This document shows positions 36,065 to 48,724 of a stretch of 64,000 nucleotides of DNA, one piece after another (the first letter of the stretch is position 1; each line of letters begins with the position of its first letter). This DNA is from Gossypium raimondii. Taxonomy: Eukaryota; Streptophyta; Magnoliopsida; Malvales; Malvaceae. A program made the translations under genes and the position numbers. The notes beneath the pieces are model-generated. The model searched no databases and was not told where the DNA came from. It worked only from the letters and a program-made list of their open reading frames with translations. The stretch is taken from the NCBI RefSeq assembly GCF_025698545.1, contig NC_068575.1:62505980-62569979 (forward strand), written 5' to 3'.

Positions 36065-36229
36065 TGGTATTATTAATTGATAGTGGATAAAACTCATACA
36101 GTATATTAAATATTCTCTTATAATTTTATATAAACTATTTTTTATGAATTTGTATTTATTTTTATATAATCGTAAGTATTTTCGTAAATTCAAAATCTAG
36201 AGGTTTTATCTCATCGTAATATGGGAAAT

Positions 36230-36375
36230 TTTACTCTGACACAATGTCTAAAACTACCTATAACCCTTCCTCAACGAGGATAATGAGCTTTAGAGCACTC
36301 AAATCTTCGTCCTCCTACATTGACAACAATACTCATACTAAGCTAAGACTCGATCCGCAACAATCTTAATTAAAC
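36230..36375. repeat. dispersed repeat family R1, copy 2
   Basis: Has the phrases 'ataacccttcctcaacgagg', 'cgtcctcctacattgacaac' and 'ctaagactcgatccgcaac', parallel to 4430-4545 and 41455-41610. This is the best-preserved copy. Confidence 0.5.
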
Positions 36376-36554
36376 ATTTTGGATTGTAAAAAAAAAATTT
36401 CTTACAAAACTAATACCTTGGCATTTATATATTTTGAGTTAATCATTTTTCTCTTTTAGTTAAAATAGATATAGATATTTTGAATAAAATAATTTACAAG
36501 TATGTATTAAGTTGATCAGAATCTTGGAGATAAGACCATCATTAGGGTCCAAGT

Positions 36555-39289
36555 ATGACCAACTTATGCAACAAGCACACAATTCTTGCTTGCGAAGGCT
36601 GGTCATGGGGCTGCCATGCCCCTGAATTTGCTCCTCTTACGGCGGCGGCATTAGTAATTTTCTGCTGTGCATGGTGGTGCTGGGGTATGAAATTCACCAA
36701 AATAAACCCACATCTACCACTTGGTCTTTTAGGCTTGCCTATAATAGGAAACCTTCCCTTCATTAAAGTCGAATTGCACCGTTACTTTTCGGACCTGTCT
36801 CGGATCTATGGTCCCATCTTCAAACTTCGGATGGAGAGCGTGTTTGCAATAGTCATAAACTCGCCTTCACTTGCCAATGAGGTCCTCAAAATTCAGGATG
36901 CCATCTTTGCTAACCATGACGTTCCAGCAGCCGCTGTGGTCGGCACATTTGGTGGACTCAACATCTTATGGACACCCAACGGTCCTAGATACAACCGGCC
37001 GCGTAAGCTTGTTATTTGCGAAATCATGAGTAAACAAAGCTTGGATGCTTGCTACGTGCTTCATCGACGGGAGGTTCGACGAATGGTGAAGGAGATTTAC
37101 GGAAAAGTTGGTTCCTAAGTTAACATATATCAACAATTATCAGTAACCGTTCTACGAGTGATGATGTGCACGCTATGGGGTGATGCATCGTAAGATTTGA
37201 TTGAGATGAGGAAACGATTGGATGAACTTATAAGAACATTTGCAGCAGCGAACGTTTTTGATCTTTTCCCAATTCTCGCCCCATTTGATTTACAAGGAAT
37301 TGAATCCAAAGCGAAGGAGCAATTGTCGTGGTTTTATGGGGTTTTTGAATCAATGATAAAGAACCGAAGAAACATTGGAGATGATGGAAAAGAAAAGGAA
37401 AAAATTAGCAAAGATTTTATGCAGCAATTGTTGGAACTGCACTACCGTGGAGATGATAAAAACTCTTTATCCATCAACGAAGTCAAAGCTTTACTTCTGG
37501 TAAATAACTTTAACATAATAACATCCACAAAACTGTTGATAGTTTCCATTTTACAATATTAATTAATCTCCATATCTCATAGGATCTGATGGTCGCCAGT
37601 ATAGATACAATACCCACTACTGTAGAATGGACAATAACCGAACTATTACGCCATCCAGATAAAATGACGAAACTCATCGAGGAATTAGATACGGTGGTCG
37701 GAAACTAGAACATGATGGAAGAATCTCATATACCTTAACTTGTCTACTTGGATGCTATCATAAAGGAGACACTTCGTCTTCAACTGGTTGCTCCACTGCT
37801 AATTCCCCATATGCCCAGTAAGACCACTGTTATTGGTGGATATAACATCCCTAAGGGTTGCAAGGTTTTCATTAATGCATGGGTCATGCAAAGGGACCCT
37901 GAGTTGTGGGACGATTTGGGGATAGTTGGAATAGTGGTTTCGGGACCACAAATTTAATGAGAAAAAAATTTATTTTCATTGTGTTTTTATGGTCTACAAT
38001 TTCACAAAATTATTTCATGAAAATTTCTTTCGAAATTTTTGACGTTTGGGCACTCAATTTAGTCAAAAGGACTAAATTGTAAAAAGTACAAAAGTTGAGT
38101 TCTATGTGTTAGAGGTGTCCAATTGTTATGAAATTTTAAATTAAAGGTATTTACATGGTAATTAGACCATTGGTTAAGTTGGTGGACAAAAATGGGTATG
38201 GTTAGGCATGTTTCCAAAGTTTTTCATTTAGTGCATTTTGGTTATTTAGTTATTAAAATGAATTAAAAACAAAATTAAAAGCCAATTTTTGTCCATCTTC
38301 AACCCCTAGGCCGAAAATTGCATGGAGAAACCATGGCTAGGGTTTTTCAAGCTTCCAAGCTCGATTGTAAGTCCGTTCTATCCCCATTTTTAATGATTTT
38401 TACGTTTTTGAAATCCTCGTAACAAGATTTACCTATTTTTACCATTGTTTTGAACTAGGGTTTGTGTTTAAAAATTTACCCATGAATGATATGCATGTAT
38501 TTTGATGTTTGTACTAAGTAATTTTCGATGAAAATGCCTAAAAGGATTAATTTGTAAAAGTTATAAAATTCTAAAAATCTTATGGTAAGAAGATATATGA
38601 GTCTAGTTTCAGGTAAAATTTATGGATCTTAATTTGGAGTTCTGTAGCTCCGGATAAAAATAATTTAGTGACTATGATGCGAATAAACAGGTTGCTGGAA
38701 CTTGAATAAAGAATGAATTTATGTGTGATTATGATTATATTATCTATGAAAATATGCTAGAAACTTGTTTATTAATTACATACTTACTTACTAAGCTATA
38801 TGCTTATCTCTTTCTCTTTTCCCTTGTTTTATAATGTTACCAAGCGAGCTCGGAAATCGGAGGTTGTCAGAGATCCAGTCACACTATCAACTTCCTTTTG
38901 GATATTTTAGTCAAAAATATTATTTTGGAATTATGGCATGTATAGAGGACTTGGTCATTTTGTTATGTGTCATAAATTGTTCTTTATATACTATATAATA
39001 GTTAATTTTGTATAAGTCATCGATATGGACTAATATGAATTAAATTCCACGTGTATGAAATTTCAATGTTGTGTTGATAAATTTTAATGCAAGTATGTAA
39101 ATGTTTAAATGTAAAAAGAGACTTTAAAATAAAATATGAAAAAATTAATTTTGTTAAAGTTCTGTAATGCCTCGTACACGGTCCGAGCGTCTGACACAGG
39201 TAAGGGGGTGTTACACCCAGTTGATAGATTCGTTTACCAGCAAAATTGGTATGTGTGTTGGGATTTCTATGGTGGAGAAAATGATGGCT
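36555..39289 (+). pseudogene. cytochrome P450, CYP706-like, copy B (dead)
   Basis: Same two-exon plan as copies A and C: exon 1 36555-37499, exon 2 from 37583. There are in-frame stops at 37116-37118 (TTA to TAA), at about 37192-37194 (CAA to TAA), after VVGN near 37707 (TAG), and near 37736 (CAA to TAA). The proline hinge is eroded (HLPLGLLG). Exon 2 is cut after PELWDD by the insertion at 37917-39215. It resumes weakly with part of the PERF region and a piece of the haem-loop region (VCVGISM-like, 39250-39289), and the remaining 3' end is absent. It shares the 27-bp deletion before ELRKR with copy C, so it is that copy's closest relative. It cannot make a P450. Confidence 0.93.
37917..39215. 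mobile_element. insertion of about 1.3 kb in P450 copy B, possible solo LTR
   Basis: Foreign sequence between two parts of exon 2. It begins TGGGGATAGTTGG and ends GGGGGTGTTACA, so it has the TG...CA ends of an LTR. It is non-coding and AT-rich, with a GC-richer end ('cgtacacggtccgagcgtct'). No matching 5-bp target duplication is visible (left CGATT, right CCCAG), and some flanking P450 sequence is missing, so the original insertion site is altered. I know similar ends from cotton-type repeats but cannot assign a family. Confidence 0.6.
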
Positions 39290-42200
39290 TAATAATAAAA
39301 TTTTTATTTAAATTTAACAATAAAAACAATTTTTTTAATAATTGGCCGTCAAATTTAAGTGTATGTTTGAATTTTTTTAAGTTTATATAAAATTTAAATA
39401 TTTTTAATATTTTTATTAGAAAAATGAAATATTAGTCAAAGACAGAAACCATTAATGAACCAACTTAATTGAATTTTTTAATTAATAAGAAATGCTCAAT
39501 AATGTGCAAATTAATTTAATTAGCTTAATTGGGTTTTTAGTTTGTTCTTAAGGATCTTTTATTTATTATAAAATCGTTTAATATGTATGAATGCCTAAAT
39601 AATACGCAACTCTACAAAGTTAATATCAAGACAGCAGCGGCTCAAAATCATGAAAACAAAGAGCTTAGCCTATGAAAACAGACAAGGGCCAATTTTTTAT
39701 TGTTATGATTAAATTGACACAGTATATAAATATTGATGATTAAAGTTTCTATTATGTTAATTTTAAAATTGTCACCGTTAGCTAATTACTAACAAAAATA
39801 CAATATTAAATAGTTGGTGGTCATTTTGTAACTTTTCATAGTAGAATAGTCAAAAGAAAATTTACTAATTGTTGAGTGACCACTTTATAATTTTTCTTAA
39901 TTGAGTGATTAAAAAAATACTACTAGTTGGATAACCACTAGTGTAGGTTACCTTACTTTTCTAATTGTGTTTGATAATTATGTTAACTTTTTATTTAATA
40001 TAAAATTTAGTAATTATAAAATTCAGTACTTAACTTTTAAACGATTAATTTTTCAGTTTATCAATCACACCATTATATTTTATTAATAGTCGAATACATT
40101 TTAATAAAATAATATAATGCGTCGCTTGTGGAAACTGCATATTTAGAACACATAGATATGTTTAAAAATAGCATATAATAAATGATGAAACAAATAGTTT
40201 GAAACTAATTAATAATAAGGGAGTATTTGATATACGGCAATATATATTTTTATTCCATAAGCGGCTTTAAAAAAGTGACATGTGTTTTTTAAAGTATTTT
40301 TTAATATTTTATTATACCTCTATAGGACACTTAGACCCTCCTAACTCTGTTTGTGGAGTCTAAAAACTCCACTAACAGTATACTAATTAATTTTCCTTAA
40401 TAATAACATATGAAGTATGTACAATATTAAAATAAAAATTAGATGTGATGTGATGTAAATAATATTAATATTTTATTGACGTAAATAGCACAAGTTCAAA
40501 TCCAATGCATGCAAATTTTTATTGTGTTATTCTAAAATAAAAACATAAAAATACATTTAAATAATATAACTTATTTAATCACGAAAAAATATTTTTATAA
40601 TTTTTTAAACAGAGTCGGTGCTCGATTGACTTGTGGCACCGACGTAGTGAGAAGTTAAATAATAGTAAATATAGATAGATAGATTTGATTGAAATAAAAT
40701 TAATATTTTATTAAAATAAATAAATAGGGTATGGGTATTAATATCATGGATGCATGTTACTTTCCGTTGCTTTAATTTTTTAATTTTTATAATTTTGGGG
40801 TGGTTGTACAATTTTTTATTTATTTATTTGTTTTATGAAATGTGTGGTCCATGCCTTTTTGCCCAAAGGGTTTGAAGAAAAGCATTTTCCTTATGACATC
40901 GACTTGGTGCATTTATAAGTTGGAATGGTAATTGCTTTGACAATAATGCGTGTTGGTTTTTTTTATTATTTATAAAAATTTTATCTTATAAATAAAAATT
41001 CTAATTTTATTAAAGGAATTTATATAATAATAAATAATTCTAATATTAATTTACTTTATACTTACTAGATCATATTTAAACTATTACGTTTTCATTACCA
41101 AAAAAATAAAGAAAAATAAATATATTACCTTTTGTTTTAAATAGAAATTTTATAGTAATTTTATAAATAATACATTTATATAAGCTAATATATCATAAGT
41201 ATATTAATTATACATTATCTATGAACAATTATGATGAATTTATTGAATATTAAGAAAAAAATTGAATAACAATATATTAATTTTTTATAGTTTGTACAAA
41301 TAGTTTGATAATGATTAGGATTTTTTGATCAAAATATTGATATACATTAATTATGTTAATTAGTTATTATTTTGAATAATGTTACTTTATATTAATTATT
41401 CTACATTGAATTGAGTAAACATGATGTATTTATGATTTGAATTTTTTTTAATTAAATGTTTAGAACTACTCATAATCTCACCTTAACTATTCCCTTAGAT
41501 AGGAGGATAAACGCCTTTGAGCGTGCTTGAATCCATCTGCACTGGTAATAATATCAATGCCAACCAAACTAAGATTTAATCGACCTATTACTATAATATC
41601 TGAATTGTTAAATAAATTAATATATTTTAATTATGTTCAACAATTTGAATAACAAATACTACTTTGCACTAATAATAGTACGTAGAAACTAATAAAAAAT
41701 CACACGCGTAAAATCAAATGCAACTTAGGGTGTGTTTGATATACTATTTTAAATTTTAAACATTTAATTTTTTAATTGTGTTCGTAATAATATTAACTTT
41801 TACCCAACATAATTTTTTAACAAAAAGTGTTAAATATGATAGATAAGTAAATAGCTACTTACAACTTAAGGTGGAAACTATTAAGTTGATTTTATTTTTA
41901 AAATTCTTATTTTAATACATTTAACAGACATACTTTTACTATTTATTTTAATTAATTTTGAATATAAATTTTACCTTTGACACTTAATCAACTATTTTCT
42001 ATATAAGTATAATAATTATTCAATGCGTCAAGAAATGAGTAAATATACAAATTGCATACAAATTTGACACAAAAACTCAAGTGAAATTTTAGGATTTTTA
42101 TCATATATATGAATTTTAGGTTTTAGGGAAGGGCTGCGCGCAGGACACAACCACCTTTCTTTTAAATTTTAGGGTTTATTTTTATTTTTATTATATATAT

Positions 42201-43170
42201 ATATATATATATAGTAGGAGGAGGCGGCGCAGCACCTAAAAAAAACTATTGTTTTTATTTTTAATATAAATTGCCCTTTTTATTATTGTATGTTCTTGTT
42301 ATTTAAATTTATGAAATAGTTTTGATATAGTTTTAGGTTGATTTTTTATCTGATTTTTGAAATCGTGAGACTCAAAGTCGTACGTAAAAACTTTCATTCC
42401 AACAGTTGTTATTTCTCTGGTTAAGGATATAGACATCATTATCTCATAAGGTTGTATTGGCATCAAATAAAAAATAATTTGTTGATTCGGTATTGTGCGG
42501 CGTACGGCTGAAAGATCTGATATGATTGGTTGTTGTATTTGATCTATCAAGGAACACATTGGTGTATCCAATTGAGTGGTTCGTTGGATCCGTCAAGAGA
42601 AATAGCAATCAAATTTAAACAACTCGCGTGGTTGAAGCCGTTGGCCTGAGTTGGGCCATTATAGGTCGCCAGGTTGCCGAAGAGCTAAATCGTGAACGTG
42701 TGTTTCGTGATTGTTTGTTTGGTAAAAGTTAGTTGTTGGACATTTCTACAATTAATTTACAAATAGAATGGCTGGTTTGAGGTGTCTCGATGTCAATTAA
42801 AGGAGAAGACTTATTATCAATGATGGTTTGATAAAATTTATTTGAATTCAAAACCCACCACTTACTTTTGAAATAAATTATTTCCTCATTTAATTAAAAA
42901 TTAAATTATTCAAAATTTATCTTTAATTTTGTTTAAAACTATGCAAAATAAATTAAATAATAGATTAAAATTATGAAATAATACAATTTTTTTTTTAAAA
43001 ATCAAACTTTTATCTGGAATTGGGATTATAATTATACCGAAAAAGGGGGAGTAACTGTTACCCATAGAATAACTATATTTAGTGATTAATTTAAGCATTA
43101 AAGAGGTCGTAAGAAATTAATAAATGCCAGTTTGTATTGAAATATATTTTTTCCTAGCTACACATACAGT
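39290..43170. other. intergenic, between P450 copies B and C
   Basis: AT-rich and repeat-laden: 40420-40745 is similar to 35220-35600, 41455-41610 is repeat R1, and 42110-42240 has an AT run between GC-rich 'gctgcgcgc' and 'ggcggcgcagcacc' pieces. The stretch 42350-42740 is less AT-rich, with a 90-codon minus-strand open frame that I do not recognise; it may be a worn-out gene or element. Confidence 0.45.
41455..41610. repeat. dispersed repeat family R1, copy 3
   Basis: Has 'cataatctcaccttaactat', 'aggaggataaacgcctttga' and 'caaccaaactaagatttaat'. It parallels 4430-4545 and 36230-36375. Confidence 0.45.
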
Positions 43171-43174
43171 TGCT

Positions 43175-43182
43175 TTATATAT
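43175..43182 (+). promoter_or_regulatory. TATA box of CYP706-like copy C
   Basis: TATATATA about 40 bases before the ATG at 43221. The sequence from about 43100 to the ATG aligns with the copy A promoter, including 'gaggt(c/t)gta' upstream and 'AAAACAAATATGTC' at the start codon. Confidence 0.6.
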
Positions 43183-43220
43183 AGCTCCATTTCTTTTGCA
43201 TTCTATCATCAAAAACAAAT

Positions 43221-44878
43221 ATGTCCAACTTATATGATAAGCTCGCAATTCTTGCCTGCGAAGGCTGGTCATGGGATTGCCAAGCCCTTGCTCCTCTTAT
43301 GGCGACGGGGCTAGCAATTTTCTGCTGTGCATGGTGGTTGTGGCGGGGTATGAAATTCACCAAAATAAACCCACCTCTACCACCTGGTCCGTTAGGCTTG
43401 CCTATAATAGGAAACCTTCCTTTCATCCAACCTCAACTGCACCGTTACTTTTCAGACCTGTCTCGAATCTATGGTCCCATCATAAAACTTCGGATGGGGA
43501 GAATGATTGTAATAGTCATAAACTCGCCTTCACTTGCCAATGAGGTCCTCAAAGTCCAGGATGCCATCTTTGCTAACCGTGATATTCCAGCAGCCGCCGT
43601 GGTCGGCACCTTTGGTGGACTCAACATCGCATGGAGACCCAAGAGCCCTGGATACAACCGTTTGCGTAAGCTTGTTGTTTGTGAAATCATGAGTAAACAA
43701 AGCTTGGATGCTTGCTACGTGCTTCATCGACGTGAGGTTCGACGAATGGTGACGGAAATTCATGGAAAAGTTGGTTCATTAGTTAATATTGATGAACGAT
43801 TATCAGCAACCGCTCTACGATTGATGACGAGCACGCTATGGGGTGATGATCCATCACAAGATTTGATTGAGTTGAGGAAACGATTGGATGAATTTATAAT
43901 AACATTTGCAACACCGAATGTTTCTGATCTTTTCCCAATTCTCGCCCCATTTGATTTACAAGGAATTGAATCCAAAGCGAAGGAGCAATTGTCGTGGTTT
44001 TATGGGGTTTTTGAATCAATGATAAAGAACCGAAGAAACATTGGAGATGATGGAAAAAAAAAGGAAAAAATTAGCAAGGATTTTATGCAACAATTGTTGG
44101 AGCTGCACCAGCGAGGAGATGATAATAGCTCTTTATCCCTTAATGAAGTGAAGGCTTTGCTTCTGGTAAATAAATTTAACTTAACATTGTAACATATTAA
44201 CATCCACAAAACTGTTGATATTTTCCATTTTACACTACTAATCTCCATATCTCAAAGGATCTGGTGGTCGCCGGTACAGATACAATACCCACTACTGTAG
44301 AGTGGACAATGACTGAACTATTACGCCATCCAGATAAAATGACGAAACTCATTGAGGAATTAAATATGGTGGTCGGAAACCAAAACACGATGGAAGAGTC
44401 TTATATACCTCAACTTGTATACTTGGATGCTGTCATAAAGGAGACACTTCGTCTTCACCCAGTTGCTCCACTTTTACTGCCTCACGTGCCCAGTGAGACC
44501 ACCATAATTGGTGGATATACTATCCCTAAAGGTTGTAGGGTTTTCATTAATGCATGGGCCATGCAAAGGGACCTTGAGTTGTGGGATGATCCTCTTCGAT
44601 TTCAACCTGAGAGATTCTTGGAAACCGACATTAACTATCGAGACAACAATTTCAAGTATCTTCCATTTGGGTCAGGGAGGAGGATGTGTGTTGGGATTTC
44701 TATGGCGAAGAAGATGGCAGCGCTGCTCGTAGGCTCTTTGGTCCACTCATTTGAATGGAGATTGTCAGAGGAGACCAAGCTTAATTTAGAAGATAAATTT
44801 GGACTTGTTTTGAAGAAAACGGAATCACTTGTTGCTATACCCATTGCACGACTTCCTAATTTGGAGCAATACAAATGA
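43221..44878 (+). CDS. cytochrome P450, CYP706-like, copy C (intact)
   Basis: Exons 43221-44165 and 44258-44878 with a 92-bp GT-AG intron whose acceptor reads AAAG; 521 residues. The plan is the same as copy A: tryptophan-rich leader and membrane anchor (about residues 23-45), proline hinge PPLPPGP, I-helix AGTDT, ETLR at 377-380, PERF, and haem loop FGSGRRMCVG with the ligand Cys at 459. It is 12 residues shorter than copy A: three in the leader and nine between WGDDPS and ELRKR. Both gaps lie outside the catalytic motifs. All signatures are intact, so I expect a working enzyme of ER membranes that needs a P450 reductase. The substrate is unknown. The 3' flank also matches copy A. Confidence 0.93.
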
Positions 44879-44932
44879 ATATATTGGGTTTTACATATTC
44901 ATAAGCTATATGATATGCATTGTTGTATCTAT

Positions 44933-45155
44933 GGGGACTGGCAGGGCCCAGCCCCCCTTAATAGAAAATTGTCTATTTAGACGTTTAGAAATTTTAAAAT
45001 TTTAAATTAGTTAAAGTAAAATTATACTTTGGCCCCTTAAAAATAATAAAATTTTAATTTGATCCTTTAAAAATTATAAAGATATAAACTATTAAAAATT
45101 AAAATTTAATTTCGGCCCACTTAAAAATTTTAAGGCTTCGCCTCTGATGATATGC
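44933..45155. repeat. dispersed repeat family R3, copy 2
   Basis: The head 'ggactggcagggcccagccc', AT-rich body and 'tttcggcccac' tail align with 13464-13690. It ends with 'ggcttcgcctctgatgatat', a phrase echoed near 27595. Confidence 0.6.
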
Positions 45156-45654
45156 TATATTAAACGACGATGAAGAGGTGGAGGATCTGAAGTGGTGGTC
45201 GTATACCCCCTGGGTGGCCTACGCTCAAACAAAATGGAAAAGAAGGGAATTTTTCTTTAGAAGGATTAAGATATGCGGCAAAGAAGACGGGGTACGAAAC
45301 GCGGAGCAGTGGAAAAAGCTGGCCCTGGGCCGTGGAATCCAAGTCCAACAACGTACTCCAATTCAACGTTTCGGGCCTTTGGGTATAAATGTCTTCCTTG
45401 TTTCGTTGTTTTAAGTTTGCCATGATTGTCACTTACCCTTGGTGGTGTTTAAAAACATGTTAGTAGATCCCACTTTTTATGTCTGGTAATGTTGATGGAA
45501 ATGATGGAACTTAATTTTAAAATGTTTGTAAATATATATGTTTCAGCTCATACTGTTGAACAAGAAAATATGTTTTAGCTCAGTCCATAACAATGGGCAC
45601 ATTTAATATGCTTATATTCATTCCTACTTTCGAAACCTCTTTTTGAAAACAAAA
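45156..45654. other. unassigned segment with GC-richer island
   Basis: Positions 45165-45395 are GC-richer than the surroundings and open in one plus frame (no ATG) and one minus frame. I recognise no protein in either. It could be a captured exon or a piece of a repeat. The rest is AT-rich. Confidence 0.35.
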
Positions 45655-46680
45655 ACGGCGTCGGCTTATTAAAAATGAAAATGGGAGTCGCCACCGATCT
45701 TTTATTAAGGTGTGACCGAATCACCTTAAAAATAATTTTGGTCCACAGATTTCAAAAAAAAATGGGTTCGGGAGTCAGTTACGTACGAAGAAGGGTTAGC
45801 ACCCTTGTAACGCCCAAAATTGGTACCTAATTGATTATTTAATGTCTTAAGGTCGAATGTCGAAAAAAAGATTGAAAAGTGATTCCCCTTTTTAAAAATA
45901 TTTATTGACATTTATTATTTTGCAAACTAAAAAATGGGTCATTTTGCTTCGATGAGATGAGGAAATCGAAACCCCGTAAGTTAGGGTACGATCCTTTGAA
46001 GTTCCAAAGACTACACATGAATTTGCTTTTATTTAACCACGTCTCGAGATAACAAAATGCCATATCGAATGAGTTAGGACACAACGTTTTGAATCGTCGA
46101 CATAAGCTTTGATTTGGAATTTTTATGCTTTAATTGAAAAAGAAACACTCGGTTACTTAAATTCAACGAGGAAAATTGAAGTCCAGTAAGTTAGGAACTT
46201 TTAAGAATAATCATATTATTCTCAGGACATTATTATAAAACAGTTTATTTATACACACAGAAAAGAAACTGAAATAATAATGGTAACGTCTTATATTAAT
46301 AAACATGATAAATCAAGTATGTTATTACAATCATCTCATTATTGATCTTTGGGCATACTCTAACGTTGCAGGAGTCAGCTGGAGGCGAGACGCACGTGGG
46401 GGAGGCTGATGCGTGAGCGGAGAGGAGCCTGGCTTGACTGCGGCGCAAATCATTCTAGAAACCCTAGGGATTTCTGGATGCTTCAAGCAAATAGGCCACT
46501 TCAAGTTGGGCTAGGATTTGGGTCTGGTGTTGGGTTATTTGGGTTTGGGAAATATATTTTGGGTAACTTAATTGGGCTTGCTGTTGTAATAAAAACTGGA
46601 CATTTATTTTATTTTTATTTTTATTTGGTTTTATTATTGATTGGGCAAAATTTAGGTATTACACCTACGATTTAATTGCA
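45655..46680 (-). repeat. degenerate LTR-retrotransposon-like fragment, right member of an inverted pair
   Basis: Positions 45655-46210 are the reverse complement of 34010-34640. They share 'cgggagtcgccaccgatc'-type sequence at 45690, 'gggttagcacccttgtaacg' at 45795 and 'accccgtaagttagggtacg' at 45971. Positions 46340-46680 are GC-richer ('tggaggcgagacgcacgtgg') and end 'gggcaaaatttaggtattac', like an LTR edge. No coding domains remain. Confidence 0.6.
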
Positions 46681-48720
46681 TTTATATTGTACAATCGTTG
46701 GCATGTGTTTGCTTGCTTATGATATTTATTCTTATGAATAGATTGAATTAAATATGACTTTGATTAATGCAATGCCTTCAAATTAATTGGATGGATGAAT
46801 TCTCTACCATTTCGGGAGGAAGTTTATTGGTGCTACTAACGACGGGATGCCCTCTTTCGAGCCAAGTGAACTTAAATAATTCATCATAATAAGTAAGTTT
46901 AAATAATTTAATCTGTACAAATGATAATATTGATTAAAATTATAAAATAATTCATGTGCCTTTAATTAACTAGTTCTTATATCAGGTGCGTTGCACATGA
47001 TTTTGTGTTATTTTAAATATTAAACAATATAATTTCTAATTAAATGATAATTGATTTAACTTTAAAAGTAATGAAAATGAAAAATTGGAAAATAATTTAT
47101 AGTAAATATTAAGTAATTAGATAGAATTATTAATCATTAGAATATTAGTCAAATTGTCACCTACAAATAGTTATTATTTTAATATTTCATTGCTTTTAAC
47201 TTAATATTACTTTTATATAATATTTCACTACTTTAATATTAGTTCATTTTTTTTAAAAAAAATTATATATAGTATAGGTATACATGTGGGCCTTGAAGTT
47301 AAAAGTTTTGGTTAAGATTACAACTATCCATGGGACGGATTGGGTTGCGACAAAGTTTCAAAAAATTTCAAGTTTCGAATTAATTTTGAATAAATTTAAT
47401 CTAATCTTTTTTTTTGTTTAAACTCAATTCAGTTCAATAATTAAATTAATTATTTAATTTAGTATCTACACACGAAAACAAGAGCTGACAAAAGAGAGAG
47501 AGAGATAGCTTATGTCATTAACAGAAGCAAATACAAGAAATTAAACCAAAGTAACGATAGAAATATAATTTCTAAGGTCAAATCCTAAATAAAACATCAA
47601 CTTTTAGAAACAGACAAATTGGGGAGCATCTCATAATGCATGGCAGTGAGGGAGGAAATATGAATGGATTTGGTATAACATGAATCCATGTGGGGGACAT
47701 CTTGATCTGATCTACATCTCTAGTTTTTGGGGTTTGAGGGGGCAAATTGCATCAGAGTTTTAATTTTACAGTCTTTGTTCGGTCATTTATTCTTATAAAA
47801 CAAAAGAAAAAAAAAGGGAAGAATCTTTGGATGGCATTAAATGGACAAATTTGCATGTTTATGATTCATATCACAATTTCCTCTTTAATATTTCGTAATC
47901 AGATTCCAAGATCTTGTTTTCGTGTTGGTTGAAGGTACATGCATTTTCTGCGAATAAACATGTATGCATGCAGAATCATTCCCAACCATCGTATTTGTTT
48001 CAAATTAATTGAATTTTAATTCGGTTAGTAGCATTATTATTACAATAATTAAAAAGTCGTGAATTTGAGTATACTTAAATACATTTTTTTTCATTTATGA
48101 ATTGAAGATATATGAATAAAAATAAGTAATAATCAAGAAAATATATATGCGATATGAAGATGGATGTTTTTTTCGTTATAGTATTCGTTTTCGTTCTCAA
48201 TAATATAGAAAAAAAAACAATATGAGGAAAAGTACAGCTCAAAGTACTTTATTCCTTGTTTATCAATTAAAATTTTAAAACATTTTAGATTCCACTTTCA
48301 AAAACACGTCAATGTCAAGAAACAACAATGTAGAAGTTGTCTATTAATTGTTGTTGTAATTATAAAATTTCTTAAAATAGGAGTTTTGTTGGGTTGTGAA
48401 CAGAGTTAAACATGGGAGCCTTGTCTTTTTTTTTTTTTGTAAGAAATTATCAACACAATTTAATGAAAATTTAAATTGTCTCTTCATAAAGGACACAACA
48501 GCTTATCTAACATTAATTACTGACTTGTGCAGATTTCCGAATTTATTATAATAATTTCTTTGGAAAACATCAAGTTGCTTCTACGAAGCTTATATTAGAT
48601 CCCTTTTATTTATGTTAATTTTTAACTAATTTGGAATTGAAAATATATATTAGAAGTTAAATACGTAAGTGATACTAATATATATAGTTGCAAAATAGTT
48701 ATATACTTTAAAATCAAAAC
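46681..48720. other. intergenic, no gene seen
   Basis: AT-rich with poly-A and poly-T runs and a short (GA) tract near 47495. No recognisable exon or RNA gene. Confidence 0.45.
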
Positions 48721-48724
48721 TAAT

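Larger units (their letters stand above)
34641..36554. other. intergenic, 5' of pseudogene copy B
   Basis: Very AT-rich. The stretch 35220-35600 is similar to 40420-40745 upstream of copy C ('taatattttattgacataaa', 'aaataatataacttatttta'). There is an AT microsatellite at 36024-36062 and dispersed repeat R1 at 36230-36375. The 60 bases before the P450 ATG have no TATA box and no resemblance to the promoters of copies A and C. Confidence 0.5.

Noticed and set aside
39136-39390. 84-codon open frame at the right end of the insertion in P450 copy B
   Set aside because: It spans the insertion end and pseudogene remnants, so it is chimeric by chance.
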